A DNA stretch of 64,000 nt from Oscillospiraceae bacterium (GCA_015067565.1 SVMF01000015.1:1-64000), one strand, 5' to 3'; positions 34,024 through 42,541 are shown, numbered from the stretch's first letter. Numbers and translations are program-made. Notes: generated by a model from the letters alone, not told the origin.

Positions 34024-34701
34024 ATGTTCCGAATTCTGATCGCAGAGGATGACAGCGAGCTTCAACAGCTTTTTTGCCGTGTTCTGACCAGAAACGGCTT
34101 TACGGCCATCGGTGTCAACGACGGACTGGAGGCACTGCAGACACTTGAGCATGAATCAATCGACCTGATCGTTTCCGATATTATGATGCCGCGGATGGAC
34201 GGTTATCGACTGGTGCGAGCCCTGCGTGAGGGTGGCAGTGCCATTCCGGTTTTGATGATCACGGCCCGTGACGGCTTTTCGGATATGCAGTCGGGCTTTT
34301 TGGCAGGTGCGGATGACTATCTGGTCAAGCCGATCAATGTCAACGAGCTGGTTTTGCGCATCCATGCGCTGCTGCGTCGCGCCAAAATGGTTGCTGAGCG
34401 CCGCCAGATCATGGGACAGACGGTCTTTGATTTTGACTCCTTTACCGTCCGCCGCAACGCAAGCGAAACCGTCTTGCCACAGAAGGAATTTTTGCTGCTT
34501 TACAAGCTGGTTTCCTCTCCATCGCATATTTTCACCCGTCAGCAGCTGATGGACGACATTTGGGGCATGGACTCGCAGACCGAGGCGCGTACCATCGATG
34601 TGCACATCAACCGCCTGCGTGAGCGCTTTCGGGAGAATCCCGATTTTGAGATCATTACGGTGCGCGGCATCGGCTATAAGGCGGTGAGCAGCGGTGGATA
34701 A
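34024..34701 (+). CDS. OmpR/PhoB-family response regulator
   Basis: 225 residues. The receiver domain has the acidic pair E8-D9-D10, phosphoacceptor D52 in VSDIMMPRMDG, the switch threonine in MITA and K in YLVKPI. The C-terminal winged helix shows FTRQQLMDDIWG and RTIDVHINRLRERF plus the terminal VRGIGYK. It binds DNA when phosphorylated by the downstream kinase. The reading frames of the two genes overlap by eight bases. The target genes are not evident. Confidence 0.94.
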   Translation: MFRILIAEDDSELQQLFCRVLTRNGFTAIGVNDGLEALQTLEHESIDLIVSDIMMPRMDGYRLVRALREGGSAIPVLMITARDGFSDMQSGFLAGADDYLVKPINVNELVLRIHALLRRAKMVAERRQIMGQTVFDFDSFTVRRNASETVLPQKEFLLLYKLVSSPSHIFTRQQLMDDIWGMDSQTEARTIDVHINRLRERFRENPDFEIITVRGIGYKAVSSGG

Positions 34702-35719
34702 GAAGTATTCTCCCAGAATGCGGCTGTATTACTGGCTGATTCTGGCATTTATCGTGATTTTTTCCTTCCTGGCCGTGGCCAGCGGAATGTTCATTTTAGA
34801 GCATATGGGTGTGATCCGCAAGCTCAGCATCTCCACCCTTGTGGCGCTTTTGACCGTCACGCTGGTGTCGATCTCGCTGATGAGCTACTTCCTCGGACAG
34901 AGAATCCTGACCCCCATGGTCAAACTCAGCAAGGCTTCGAGAGAGGTTGCAAAGGGTAATTACAACATCACCGTCTCCGATTCGAGCAAGCTTGAGGAGG
35001 TGCAGACGACCTTCCGCAACTTCAATGCCATGGTCAGGCAGCTTGACAGCGTCGCGACTTTGAGCAACGACTTTGTTGCCAATGTTTCACACGAGTTCAA
35101 GACACCGCTGACGGCCATCGAGGGCTATGCGATGCTTCTGCAGGAGCCGGAGCTGACGGCGCAGGAACGTGAAGAATATGCCGAGAAGATTCTGCACAAT
35201 ACACACAGACTGACGAGTCTGGTCGGCAATATTCTAACGCTGTCGAAGATCGAGAGCGCACAGCTTGCGCCGCAGTATACGCACTTCCGCCTGGATGAAC
35301 AGATCCGCCAGAGCGTGGTGCTGCTCGAGCCGCAGTGGAGTGCCAAGCGGATCGATTTTGATGTGCAGCTTTACAGTGTGCAGATGCACTCGTGCGAGAG
35401 CCTTTTATCCCATGTCTGGGAAAACCTCATTTCCAATGCCATCAAATTCAGCCACAACGGCGGCTGCATCGAGCTGAAGCTGCAGGAGCAGAAGGAGTGC
35501 GTGATCGTGACCGTGGCAGACCACGGCTGTGGCATTGGGCAAGAGGAATTGGGGCACATTTTCGACAAATTCTATCAAGCCGACACTTCGCACAGGGCGC
35601 AGGGCTACGGCTTGGGTCTGGCGATGGTCAAGCGCATCGTGGAGCTGCTCGACGGCCTGATCGAGGTCGAAAGCGAAAAGGAAAAGGGCACGACCTTCCG
35701 TGTCATCCTGCCCAAATGA
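34694..35719 (+). CDS. Sensor histidine kinase
   Basis: 341 residues with two membrane helices (about 12-35 and 45-68) and a very short extracellular loop (around ten residues), then HAMP (LGQRILTPMVKLSKASREVAKGNY). The DHp domain carries H133 in NVSHEFKTPL. The HATPase domain has N (NLISNAIKFS), G1 (DHGCGIG), F (FDKFYQ) and G2 (GYGLGLAM) boxes. The small loop suggests a signal sensed in or at the membrane, or through a partner protein. The GTG start overlaps the regulator gene. Its stop abuts the stop of the convergent M14 gene. Confidence 0.93.
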   Translation: MDKKYSPRMRLYYWLILAFIVIFSFLAVASGMFILEHMGVIRKLSISTLVALLTVTLVSISLMSYFLGQRILTPMVKLSKASREVAKGNYNITVSDSSKLEEVQTTFRNFNAMVRQLDSVATLSNDFVANVSHEFKTPLTAIEGYAMLLQEPELTAQEREEYAEKILHNTHRLTSLVGNILTLSKIESAQLAPQYTHFRLDEQIRQSVVLLEPQWSAKRIDFDVQLYSVQMHSCESLLSHVWENLISNAIKFSHNGGCIELKLQEQKECVIVTVADHGCGIGQEELGHIFDKFYQADTSHRAQGYGLGLAMVKRIVELLDGLIEVESEKEKGTTFRVILPK

Positions 35720-36913
35720 CTAAAGCGTGAGCCCCAAAGCAAGAATGCCGAGGTTTTTTTCATAAATGTCGTCAAATTGCGACAGCGGCAGGGGAGATTG
35801 CCCCATGCCAACCTCGACGGTGTAGCCCGGACGGTTGTAGGCAAGGATGAACCAGTCCTTGTAGCCTGCAAAACCTGAGGCGAAGGGGGTGTCCTCCAAA
35901 AGATAGCCGCTGACACGGGCGAAGCGTCTGCCGATCGATTCGGCCTCGGGCGGCTCGATATCAAGGAATTTCCAGTAAATAACCTCTCCCTGCGAGTGAT
36001 ACGACAAGGTCAGGCGGGGGTTGACAAGCCGAGTCAGATCATACATGGCTCGGCTTTCCTTTTGATCCAGCGGTGCAAGACCGACAAAATCCCGCGGCGC
36101 GGGTCGGTCAAAGCCGAGGGCAAATTTGTTCTCCTGCGCCTGCTCCCAGCGAGCGGGGTAGTTGAGGTTGAGATCTGTGCCGTTCAGATTCGCCTTCCAG
36201 CCGTCGGGGAATGGAATGGACGGGAAAAATGCTGCAATGTCTTGCGCAATGCGCACCTCCTGCGCACTTGCTGCGCCCGTGACGAGATCCACTCCATCGG
36301 GATTGACCATTGGGGCGAGGTAGAGCTGAGTCCGTTCAAACAATGTGCGTGCGTCCATGCCGAACAGACTTGTGCCACGGCTGACGGCCTCGGCATAATC
36401 CTCCAGGAATTTCATAAGCAAGGGTGTGGTGATCCACTCGTTTGCATGGTGCGAGGCGTTGTAGAGAACGGAACGATTCCCCTTGCCCATCTGCAGGAGC
36501 GAAACCGGTCTTTGGTAGTCGGTCGTCGTCAGTGTGCGGCTTGTCAGAAACGGATAGCGCGCCAGAAGGCCCCGGATGCACACCTGCAAAAGCTCGGAGG
36601 TAAAGGGTATATCGGTCGGAACGACGGGAAATCCATACGGCACGGTGATGTACTGCCCAACGGTCAGCCGCAGCGGTGAAACGGTCGGATTCGCTGTACG
36701 GATGGCATCGATACTCGTACCGAAACGACGGGCGATGCGGTAAAAGCTGTCTCCCGGCTGCAGCATATACCGCTCATAGCCAAGTAAGTATGGCAGGAGC
36801 TGCTGTGTGGTCAGCGTGTCCTCTTGTCCTGTGGGCGACAGTCCTTTTTGCTGCTGAAATGCTTCTAAATTCTGCACACCTGCCCTGCGCAGAGCCAAAT
36901 CGGTCAAAGTCAA
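35720..36913 (-). CDS. LysM-containing M14 carboxypeptidase-like peptidoglycan peptidase
   Basis: About 397 residues: an N-terminal peptidoglycan-binding-like segment, a LysM domain (YMLQPGDSFYRIARRFGTS ... GQYITVPYG, about 50-95), then a zinc M14 peptidase with HHANEW (His, Glu ligands), the distal histidine in SYHSQG and the catalytic glutamate in YTVEVG. This layout matches gamma-D-glutamyl-meso-diaminopimelate endopeptidases that cut peptidoglycan stem peptides. No signal peptide is evident. I place the start at a TTG with GGAGGGG six bases upstream; that site lies in the 3' arm of the upstream gene's terminator. An in-frame GTG at 36931 is the alternative. Confidence 0.85.
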   Translation of the reverse strand: MTLTDLALRRAGVQNLEAFQQQKGLSPTGQEDTLTTQQLLPYLLGYERYMLQPGDSFYRIARRFGTSIDAIRTANPTVSPLRLTVGQYITVPYGFPVVPTDIPFTSELLQVCIRGLLARYPFLTSRTLTTTDYQRPVSLLQMGKGNRSVLYNASHHANEWITTPLLMKFLEDYAEAVSRGTSLFGMDARTLFERTQLYLAPMVNPDGVDLVTGAASAQEVRIAQDIAAFFPSIPFPDGWKANLNGTDLNLNYPARWEQAQENKFALGFDRPAPRDFVGLAPLDQKESRAMYDLTRLVNPRLTLSYHSQGEVIYWKFLDIEPPEAESIGRRFARVSGYLLEDTPFASGFAGYKDWFILAYNRPGYTVEVGMGQSPLPLSQFDDIYEKNLGILALGLTL

Positions 36914-36948
36914 AAAAATCCCCTCCGGCACAGCCTATGCCGAAGGGG
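36912..36948 (-). terminator. Terminator that also contains the M14 gene's ribosome binding site
   Basis: On the minus strand CCCCTTCGGCA pairs with TGCCGGAGGGG, then ATTTTTTT. It ends the ArAE-type gene. GGAGGGG of the 3' arm sits six bases before the TTG of the next gene, so folding should hide the site. Confidence 0.65.
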
Positions 36949-36954
36949 AGGTGT

Positions 36955-37860
36955 TTATTCGCAGCTTTCCATCAGCTCACCGAGGTAGCTGTGGGCGGTC
37001 AGGAGCTTGTCTAAGTGATAGTTCATCACAATGGTGTCCCGACGGGTGCACTTTCGGTTCAGAATGCCGTCACGGGGCAGACGGAGCATCAATGCATCCA
37101 TTCGCTCCAGATTGTCGCTGGCCAGATCGCCCAGACAGTCCATGCCGCAGATGGCCTCGAGCTCCTGCACCATACGCTGCGCAAGCTGCAGACAGCCGCC
37201 GAGCAGGGCTTCTTCATCATGTTTGCGGTGGAAGAAGCGCTGCGCATGGTACAGCGAAAGCTCACGCTCGATCGAACGCAGCAGCTCCACGGACGGCTGC
37301 AGGTTGGGAAAACGCTCGTAGACCACGATGCTCTCCAGATCCTTCGGCACCTGCTTGCGGATCTTTTTCAGAAGGGAAAGAATGCGGCCTTTGTTGTTGT
37401 AGGGGCGGATGGCGATATTGACAAGCATGGCCGTGGCAAGACCGACAGTGGTGTTGGCCATGCGCAGAGCGGCATCGCCCAAAAGATCCTTGCTGTGCGA
37501 GTTGTACATACATGCAGAGAGAAAGACAATGCACGAGAGTGTAATGGTGTAGGGGAATTTGAGCATATTGCACAACAGGATCAGAATCAGAATGCCCAGA
37601 CCGATGACCCATGCGGGGATGGAGGCATGGAACAGATACAACACAAGATAGCCTACGACCGTGCCGAACAGAACGCTCAGAAGCTGTGTAATGCTCTGCC
37701 GGATGGAACGGTCAAGCGTTGTCTCCATGGCCACGAGGGCGCCCAGCGCAGCATAAAACATGGCATCTGGATTGTCGGAATACAGCTGCACGATGATCAG
37801 AGCGACCGTGATGGAGATCGCGGTTTTCAGCGTGCGCAGACCAAAGGGAAGATGTTTCAT
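36955..37860 (-). CDS. Aromatic-acid-exporter/FUSC-like membrane protein
   Basis: 301 residues. Six hydrophobic segments fill the first 150 residues (TAISITVALIIVQLYS, MFYAALGALVAMETTLDRS, LFGTVVGYLVLYLF and others), then a soluble helical C-terminal half with an IRPYNNKGR junction. This is the half-size ArAE_1/DUF939 layout seen in Firmicutes. Substrate unknown. It has its own extended -10 promoter and a palindrome upstream. The M14 peptidase gene follows after the terminator. Confidence 0.82.
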   Translation of the reverse strand: MKHLPFGLRTLKTAISITVALIIVQLYSDNPDAMFYAALGALVAMETTLDRSIRQSITQLLSVLFGTVVGYLVLYLFHASIPAWVIGLGILILILLCNMLKFPYTITLSCIVFLSACMYNSHSKDLLGDAALRMANTTVGLATAMLVNIAIRPYNNKGRILSLLKKIRKQVPKDLESIVVYERFPNLQPSVELLRSIERELSLYHAQRFFHRKHDEEALLGGCLQLAQRMVQELEAICGMDCLGDLASDNLERMDALMLRLPRDGILNRKCTRRDTIVMNYHLDKLLTAHSYLGELMESCE

Positions 37861-37882
37861 GGTAGTTCCTCCTTTCAGGCAA

Positions 37883-37910
37883 AGTATAGCAGAAAAACTG
37901 AAAAATGCAA
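37883..37910 (-). promoter_or_regulatory. Promoter of the ArAE-type gene
   Basis: Minus strand TTGCAT (37905-37910), 16-bp spacer ending TGC, TATACT (37883-37888), an extended -10 form. Confidence 0.55.
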
Positions 37911-37913
37911 GTG

Positions 37914-37930
37914 CATTTCGTATCGAAATG
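37914..37930. promoter_or_regulatory. Palindromic operator candidate between divergent genes
   Basis: CATTTCG-TAT-CGAAATG, a perfect 7-bp dyad with a 3-bp centre, directly upstream of the ArAE promoter's -35 and 30 bases before the acetyltransferase start. A shared repressor site is inference. Confidence 0.4.
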
Positions 37931-37959
37931 TGGTAATATGTTCATACGAGGTGAGAAAT

Positions 37960-38499
37960 ATGGCAATACGTACGGCAACGACGGCAGATCTGGAGCAGAT
38001 GCTGTCGATCTATGCCTATTTTGTGGAGCATACAGCGGTGAGTTTTGAGTATGTTCTGCCGACAAAAGAGGAATTTGAGCGGCGGTTTTTATCGCATATT
38101 TGTACCTATCCGTGGCTTGTTTACGAAGAAAGCGGTATGGTTTTAGGCTATGCCTATGCGGGCAGAGCGTTTGAACGGGCGGCGTATTCGTGGAATGCGG
38201 AAATTTCGTGCTATCTTGCGCCGCAGGCCCGTCGTCGGGGCATCGGTACGGCGCTCTATGCCCAGATTGAGGAAATTCTGAGGCGGCAAGGCTGTCGCAA
38301 GGTCTTTGCGGTGGTGACCTCGGCCAACGAGGCGTCGGTCAGATTCCACGAGACCATCGGCTACCGTACCTGCGCGGTCTACCGGGATGTTGGCTATAAG
38401 CTTGGTAATTGGTATGACGTTATTTGGCTTGAAAAGTTCCTGCAGCCGCTGGGAGCGCCTGAGACATTCCCGATCCCATGGCAGGAGCTGAAGGATTGA
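37960..38499 (+). CDS. GNAT acetyltransferase, phosphinothricin-acetyltransferase-like
   Basis: 179 residues with the GNAT core: N-terminal IRTATTADLEQMLSIY, the acetyl-CoA loop CYLAPQARRRGIGTALYAQ and C-terminal HETIGYRTCAVYRDVGYKLGNWYDVIWLEK, the latter typical of the pat/YncA methionine-sulfone/phosphinothricin group. The acceptor amine is unknown. GAGGTGAG lies a few bases before the ATG. Divergent from the ArAE-type exporter. The 450-bp structured non-coding segment follows its stop. Confidence 0.88.
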   Translation: MAIRTATTADLEQMLSIYAYFVEHTAVSFEYVLPTKEEFERRFLSHICTYPWLVYEESGMVLGYAYAGRAFERAAYSWNAEISCYLAPQARRRGIGTALYAQIEEILRRQGCRKVFAVVTSANEASVRFHETIGYRTCAVYRDVGYKLGNWYDVIWLEKFLQPLGAPETFPIPWQELKD

Positions 38500-38950
38500 G
38501 CGACTGTGTGCCCGAGTCTCGGATGCAACGGCATCGCATCAAATCCATGTGATATATTTACCATAATAATATTATGTAAACCGCAAAGACCTAAAAACCG
38601 CTCCGATTTGAAGATGCTGCAGCGAGAGAAATCACGAGGAAAGATGAGCAGTGCAGGAACGAACCTGATCGCAGGGTCACGGCGTACCGTGACCGCATCA
38701 TACACCACGGGTAAGGGAGAGCTTGCAACATTTGCAACAAGCAGGTGTAATAAACCCAAGGAATCAAAAAACACCAAAAGCTTGGCAATCTTGCTGCGGT
38801 GCGAAAAATACAGAAGGTGGAGGAATCACAAATGTGCAAAACATCTTATAAGGGGAATTAGACGCTTATAGTAGGTATCTGATACAAACATTGTGTGAAG
38901 GCGGAAGTGTCACTACCCCCCCATGCAATTCTTGGCGCGATTTCATCGTT
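38500..38950 (+). ncRNA. Candidate structured RNA or decayed intron fragment
   Basis: 450 bases without a credible gene but rich in local pairing. Dyads include GATGC-aacg-GCATC (about 38523), GGTCACGG-CGTA-CCGTGACC (38675-38694), ACACC ... GGTGT enclosing GCTTG ... CAAGC (38703-38738), and CACC...AGC with GCT...GGTG (38772-38802). Two short stretches recall group II class C introns: GTGTGCCCG at 38506 (5'-end-like) and GTGTGAAGGCGGAAGT at 38893. Two recall RNase P RNA: GAGGAAAG at 38636 and GGGTAAGGG at 38709. No intron domain V, reverse transcriptase or RNase P conserved region V is present. Strand is assumed. Family not identified. Confidence 0.35.
38555..38582 (+). repeat. dif-like site a
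   Basis: 28 bp with the right arm TTATGTAAACC, one mismatch from the B. subtilis dif XerD arm, and a left arm related to TTTACCATAA. Orientation opposite to sites b and c. Lies inside the structured non-coding segment. Confidence 0.4.
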
Positions 38951-38955
38951 TTATT

Positions 38956-39131
38956 CAGACTGTCGAAAAACGATAGTCATGTCATTGCGAGACCGCCGAA
39001 TAGGCGGTCGTGGCAATCTCGAAAGTTTGATTTTTATCTTTCTTTCGGCAGAATAGCAAACTTTCAGCACGAGATCGCCACGTCGCTACGCTCCTCGCGA
39101 TGACACGATAAGAACTTTTTTGACACGCTCA
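38956..39131. mobile_element. 176-bp MITE-like repeat, copy 2
   Basis: Same sequence and orientation as copy 1 at 31511 with three substitutions. Immediately flanked by an 11-bp inverted repeat, ATCGTTTTATT on the left and AATAAAACGAT on the right. A stripped-down version of its ends (CTGTCGAAAA ... TTTTTTGACAC) recurs at 39302-39344. Confidence 0.85.
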
Positions 39132-39288
39132 ATAAAACGATTTTTAAATCATTTTATCGAGAAACAATATTATAATGACCTGACGGACGAGGATCCTGCA
39201 CGCTACGGAGGGATTTGTCAACGAAAAATCGGAATTTTCTCCCTCTTTTGGTTGACATAATCTATATTACGGTAAATTTCTGCTTGCG
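39132..39288. repeat. Intergenic repeat debris with dif-like site b
   Basis: 39190-39238 resembles the right end of elements A/B (CACGCTACGG, GTCAACG, AATCGGAATTTT) without a left partner. Site b at 39250-39277 reads GGTTGACATAA, six-base centre, TTACGGTAAAT. On the minus strand that gives XerC-like and XerD-like 11-bp arms with the canonical 6-bp spacing. No gene seen. Confidence 0.4.
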
Positions 39289-39339
39289 AAAAAATCGCCA
39301 ACTGTCGAAAATTTATATTTTGACGGTTGACGATTTTTT
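39289..39339 (-). terminator. Likely pdxK terminator, built from repeat ends
   Basis: An imperfect 18-bp stem (AAAAAATCG-CAAC-GTC with GAC-GTTG-CGATTTTTT) around an A/T loop; 52 bases past the kinase stop on the minus strand. Its arms match the termini of the 176-bp repeat. Confidence 0.5.
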
Positions 39340-39390
39340 GACACTCTGAGGCAGAGAAAGGCAGACGCTCACTGCCCTAAGTTTATGCCG

Positions 39391-40224
39391 TTATGCCTCA
39401 ATAGCTGCGATCAGCTTGCCCAGCACCGGCTCGAAGGCGGCACCGTACCAGTGATTGTCCAGCTTGGCGGTTGCCTTGATGCACTCCATGGTGTAATTTG
39501 CGGCGATGGCGGCTGCGTCATAGGCGCTTTTGCCACGCACCAGCGCACCGACCAGGGCGGAGGCATAAATATCACCAGTACCGTGGCAGCTGTTGGGCAG
39601 CAGCTCATGCTCATAGTAGGCATACTTGCCGTTTTCAAGCACGACGATGCCGGTTCTGCCCTCTGCATAGGAAACACCTGTCAGGATGATGCCCTTGCAG
39701 CCGAGCGCTGTCAGCTTTGCAAGCAGCTGATCGATATACTCGCGGTCATATACCGTCTTGTACGGCAGGTCTGCCAGCAGAGCGGCCTCGGTGATGTTCG
39801 GCACGACAAAATCGGCCTTGGCGCACAGCGAGCGCATGGCTTCGACAAAGGCCATATCAAAACCGGGATAGAGCTTGCCGTTGTCTGCCATGGCAGGATC
39901 GACCACGGACAAACCCTCAGCCTTTTTCGTGGTGTCCAAAATCATCTTGACATAGTCAATCTGCTTGGTGCTGCCGAGATAGCCGGTGTAGACGGCATCA
40001 AAGCAGATGCCTTCCTTCTGCCAATGTGCGTTGATGGCAGGCATATCCTCGGTCAGGTCGCGGAAGGTGTAGCCGCTGAAGCCGGCGGTATGGGTCGATA
40101 GGACGGCCGACGGCAAAACGCAGGTCTCGATGCCACAGGCGGAGATGATCGGCAAGGCGACCGTCAGCGAGCACTGGCCGACGCAGGAGATGTCCTGAAT
40201 GGTCAAAAGCTTGGGATAAGTCAT
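39391..40224 (-). CDS. pdxK: Pyridoxal/pyridoxamine kinase
   Basis: 277-residue PfkB/ribokinase-fold enzyme that phosphorylates B6 vitamers. Diagnostic segments: N-terminal LTIQDISCVGQCSLTVALPIISA, VLSTHTAGF, SVVDPAMADNGKLYPGF, and the catalytic GTGD of SCHGTGDIYASALVGAL. The DISCVGQCS opening is that of the clostridial PdxY/PdxK type. It faces a truncated MocR gene divergently. MocR/PdxR regulators commonly control B6 genes, so the pair makes sense. A TTTACA-n22-TGTAAA dyad lies between them. Confidence 0.93.
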   Translation of the reverse strand: MTYPKLLTIQDISCVGQCSLTVALPIISACGIETCVLPSAVLSTHTAGFSGYTFRDLTEDMPAINAHWQKEGICFDAVYTGYLGSTKQIDYVKMILDTTKKAEGLSVVDPAMADNGKLYPGFDMAFVEAMRSLCAKADFVVPNITEAALLADLPYKTVYDREYIDQLLAKLTALGCKGIILTGVSYAEGRTGIVVLENGKYAYYEHELLPNSCHGTGDIYASALVGALVRGKSAYDAAAIAANYTMECIKATAKLDNHWYGAAFEPVLGKLIAAIEA

Positions 40225-40252
40225 AGGAAAACCTTCTTTACAAATTGATTTT

Positions 40253-40286
40253 TTTACAGTATAATCCTCCTGTGGTCTTGTGTAAA
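40253..40286 (-). promoter_or_regulatory. pdxK promoter within a TTTACA/TGTAAA dyad
   Basis: Minus strand TTTACA (40281-40286), 17-bp spacer, TATACT (40258-40263). The mirror TTTACA at 40253-40258 completes an inverted repeat with 22 bases between arms, a candidate regulator site. Confidence 0.55.
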
Positions 40287-40317
40287 TACTCAGAAAAGGA
40301 TATTTTTATATAACCAG

Positions 40318-41394
40318 ATGAAAAAATACTATCTAATATATCAGCAGATCCGCTCCAAGATTCTCTCGGGAGAATACCGGAGCGGACAGAAGCTTCCATC
40401 GAAGCGTGTTCTGGCAGATATGAACGGCTGCAGCCTTATCACTGTGCAAAGAGCCTATGCGATGCTTGAGGACGAGGGCTACCTCTTCACGCACGAGCGC
40501 AGGGGCTATTTTGTTGCGCCCATCGAGGCAAGCGGCTTGCGCAGTGAGGAAAATCGTACGCACCGTTATCTGCCCGAGCCGACCTGTAGTCAGCGGCAGG
40601 ATTTTGAATATTCTGTGTGGTTTCAGACGGCGCGCAAGGTCCTGAGCGAAAAACGGGAGCTGCTTCTGGAGAAGGCTCCGAACAAGGGTTGCGCGGTCCT
40701 GCGCAATGCCATTGCCGACTATCTCTATCGCTATCGGGGAATGTTTGCCCAGCCGGAGGATATCATCATCGGCTCGGGCGCAGAGCAGTTGTATCAAAGT
40801 GTGGTGCAGATTTTGGGCAGAGAGCGCATCTACGGTATTGAGGATCCTTGCTATGAGCAGATCTGCCGGGTCTACCAAAGCGAGGGTGCTGAGCTCTGCT
40901 ATCTGAAAATGGGTACCGACGGCATCGAAACGGTTGAGCTGCAGAAACACTTCGGCGTCCTCCATGTGACGCCCTTCCATTCCTACCCCTCGGGTGTGAC
41001 GACCTCGATCGCAAAACGCTACGAATATCTGAAATGGGCACAGCAGAACGACAGCTACATTGTCGAGGACGATTTTGACAGCGAGTTTTTCATCCCCATG
41101 CATCCGATTGAGTCGCTCTATGCCCTGAGCGGCGATCAGCGCGTGATTTACATCAACACCTTCTCTAAAAGTATCTCGCCGTCGATGCGCATTGGCTACA
41201 TGATCCTGCCGCAGAGCCTGCGAAAAACCTACGAGCAGGCCTTGGGGGAATTTTCCTGCTCCGTGCCTGTGATGGACCAGTATATTCTGGCGGAATTCCT
41301 TGCAAACGGGAGCTTTGAACGGCATTTGAACCGCATGAGAAAAAAATTAAAAAATATGCAAAAAACACTTGACAATAAACAAATGTTGTGGTAG
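40318..41394 (+). pseudogene. MocR/GntR-type PLP-domain regulator, C-terminally truncated
   Basis: 358 residues. A GntR winged helix (IYQQIRSKILSGEYRSGQKLPSKRVLAD...ITVQRAYAMLEDEGYL) is joined to an aminotransferase-like domain with GSGAEQLYQ, VEDDFDSEF and the PLP lysine K284 in NTFSKSISPSMRIGY. Full MocR proteins run to about 450-480 residues. This one stops at HLNRMRKKLKNMQ, losing the C-terminal small domain, and its last codons lie inside the psuK promoter. It may still bind DNA and PLP, so pseudogene is my judgement, not proven. The ribosome binding site is weak. Confidence 0.65.
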
Positions 41395-41397
41395 ACT
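41369..41397 (+). promoter_or_regulatory. psuK-psuG promoter, inside the end of the MocR gene
   Basis: Perfect TTGACA (41369-41374), 17-bp spacer, TAGACT (41392-41397). The MocR stop codon is part of the -10 hexamer. Confidence 0.7.
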
Positions 41398-41437
41398 AAA
41401 TATGTGCTTAGGAACAACAACCAAAGGCGGTGAGGAA

Positions 41438-42517
41438 ATGACACAAAGAGAACGACAGATTTTACGTTGGATCGAGGAAGATCCGATGATCTCACAGGAA
41501 CAGCTTGCGCAGAAGGCAGGCATCACACGCTCCTCCGTTGCCGTCCACATTTCCAATCTGACTCGCAAGGGCTACATTGCCGGCAAGGGCTATGTGGTTC
41601 GCTCGGGAAGCTATGCCGTCGTTGTCGGCGGTGTAAACATGGACATCGGCGGCCGCTCGAAAAACAGCCTGATCGCCAAGGATTCCAATCCCGGCAATGT
41701 GACGATGAGCTTGGGTGGTGTCGGACGAAATATCGCCCACAACATGAGCCTGCTCGGTGTGGATGTGCGATTTTTGACCGCTATGGGCGACGACCTCTAT
41801 GGTCAGCGCATCGCCTCATCTTGTGCGGAACTCGGCATCGATATCGGCCACGCGCTGAGGATTGAGGGCGGCGCAACACCGACCTATCTTTTTATCAACG
41901 ACGCCGACGGCGATATGGCCCTGGCTATCTCGGATATGGACATCTGCGAGAAGATCTCTCCTGCCTACCTCGCCTCGAAGCTCTCGCTGCTAAACAATGC
42001 ACAGCTTGTTGTGGTCGACACCAACATTCCGGTTGAGTCGCTGGAATACCTGGCAAACCATTGCACGGTTCCGATCTTTGCTGACCCCGTCTCCACGACG
42101 AAGGCACAGAAGCTCAGAGGGATTCTGGGCAAGCTCCACACGCTCAAACCCAACCTCATTGAGGCCGAGCTCCTGACGGGCGTGAAGGTCACGGACGAAG
42201 CGTCTTTGCGCCTGGCTGCAAAGACCCTGCTGAACACGGGCCTGCGCCGCGTGTTCATCTCCATGGGAAGCAACGGCGTCTTCGCCGCCGACCACAACGA
42301 AATGAAGATCATCCCCTGCTTCAAGGCCGTGATGCGCAACGCAACCGGCGCGGGTGACTCCTTTATGGCTGCTCTTGCATGGGCCTACCTGCAGGGCACC
42401 GATCTGGAAAACAGCGCAAAGGCCGCAGCTGCCACCGCAGCTATGGCGATCGAAGCAGAAACCACCATCAATTCTGAAATCACCGCTGACGCCGTGCGCG
42501 CACGGATGAATCAATAA
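41438..42517 (+). CDS. psuK: Pseudouridine kinase with N-terminal helix-turn-helix
   Basis: Phosphorylates pseudouridine to the 5'-phosphate, the substrate of PsuG encoded next. 359 residues: an N-terminal winged helix of about 60 residues (REILRWI-like RERQILRWIEEDPMISQEQLAQKAGITRS in two pieces), then a PfkB kinase with SLGGVGRNIAHNMSLLG and the catalytic NATGAGDSFMAAL. HTH-kinase fusions of this sort occur in the YeiI/YeiC group, so it may also autoregulate the operon. Start from GTGAGG shortly before the ATG. psuG follows 24 bases after the stop. Confidence 0.88.
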   Translation: MTQRERQILRWIEEDPMISQEQLAQKAGITRSSVAVHISNLTRKGYIAGKGYVVRSGSYAVVVGGVNMDIGGRSKNSLIAKDSNPGNVTMSLGGVGRNIAHNMSLLGVDVRFLTAMGDDLYGQRIASSCAELGIDIGHALRIEGGATPTYLFINDADGDMALAISDMDICEKISPAYLASKLSLLNNAQLVVVDTNIPVESLEYLANHCTVPIFADPVSTTKAQKLRGILGKLHTLKPNLIEAELLTGVKVTDEASLRLAAKTLLNTGLRRVFISMGSNGVFAADHNEMKIIPCFKAVMRNATGAGDSFMAALAWAYLQGTDLENSAKAAAATAAMAIEAETTINSEITADAVRARMNQ

Positions 42518-42541
42518 AATTAAATCTTGGAGGAAATTATC

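Noticed and set aside
38506..38871. 121-codon open frame on the plus strand
   Set aside because: No ribosome binding site, atypical composition, and it runs through a dif-like site and several hairpins.
38500..38950. RNase P RNA
   Set aside because: GAGGAAAG and GGGTAAGGG are suggestive, but the conserved regions with AGA-AUG and ACAGAACCCGGCUUA are absent.
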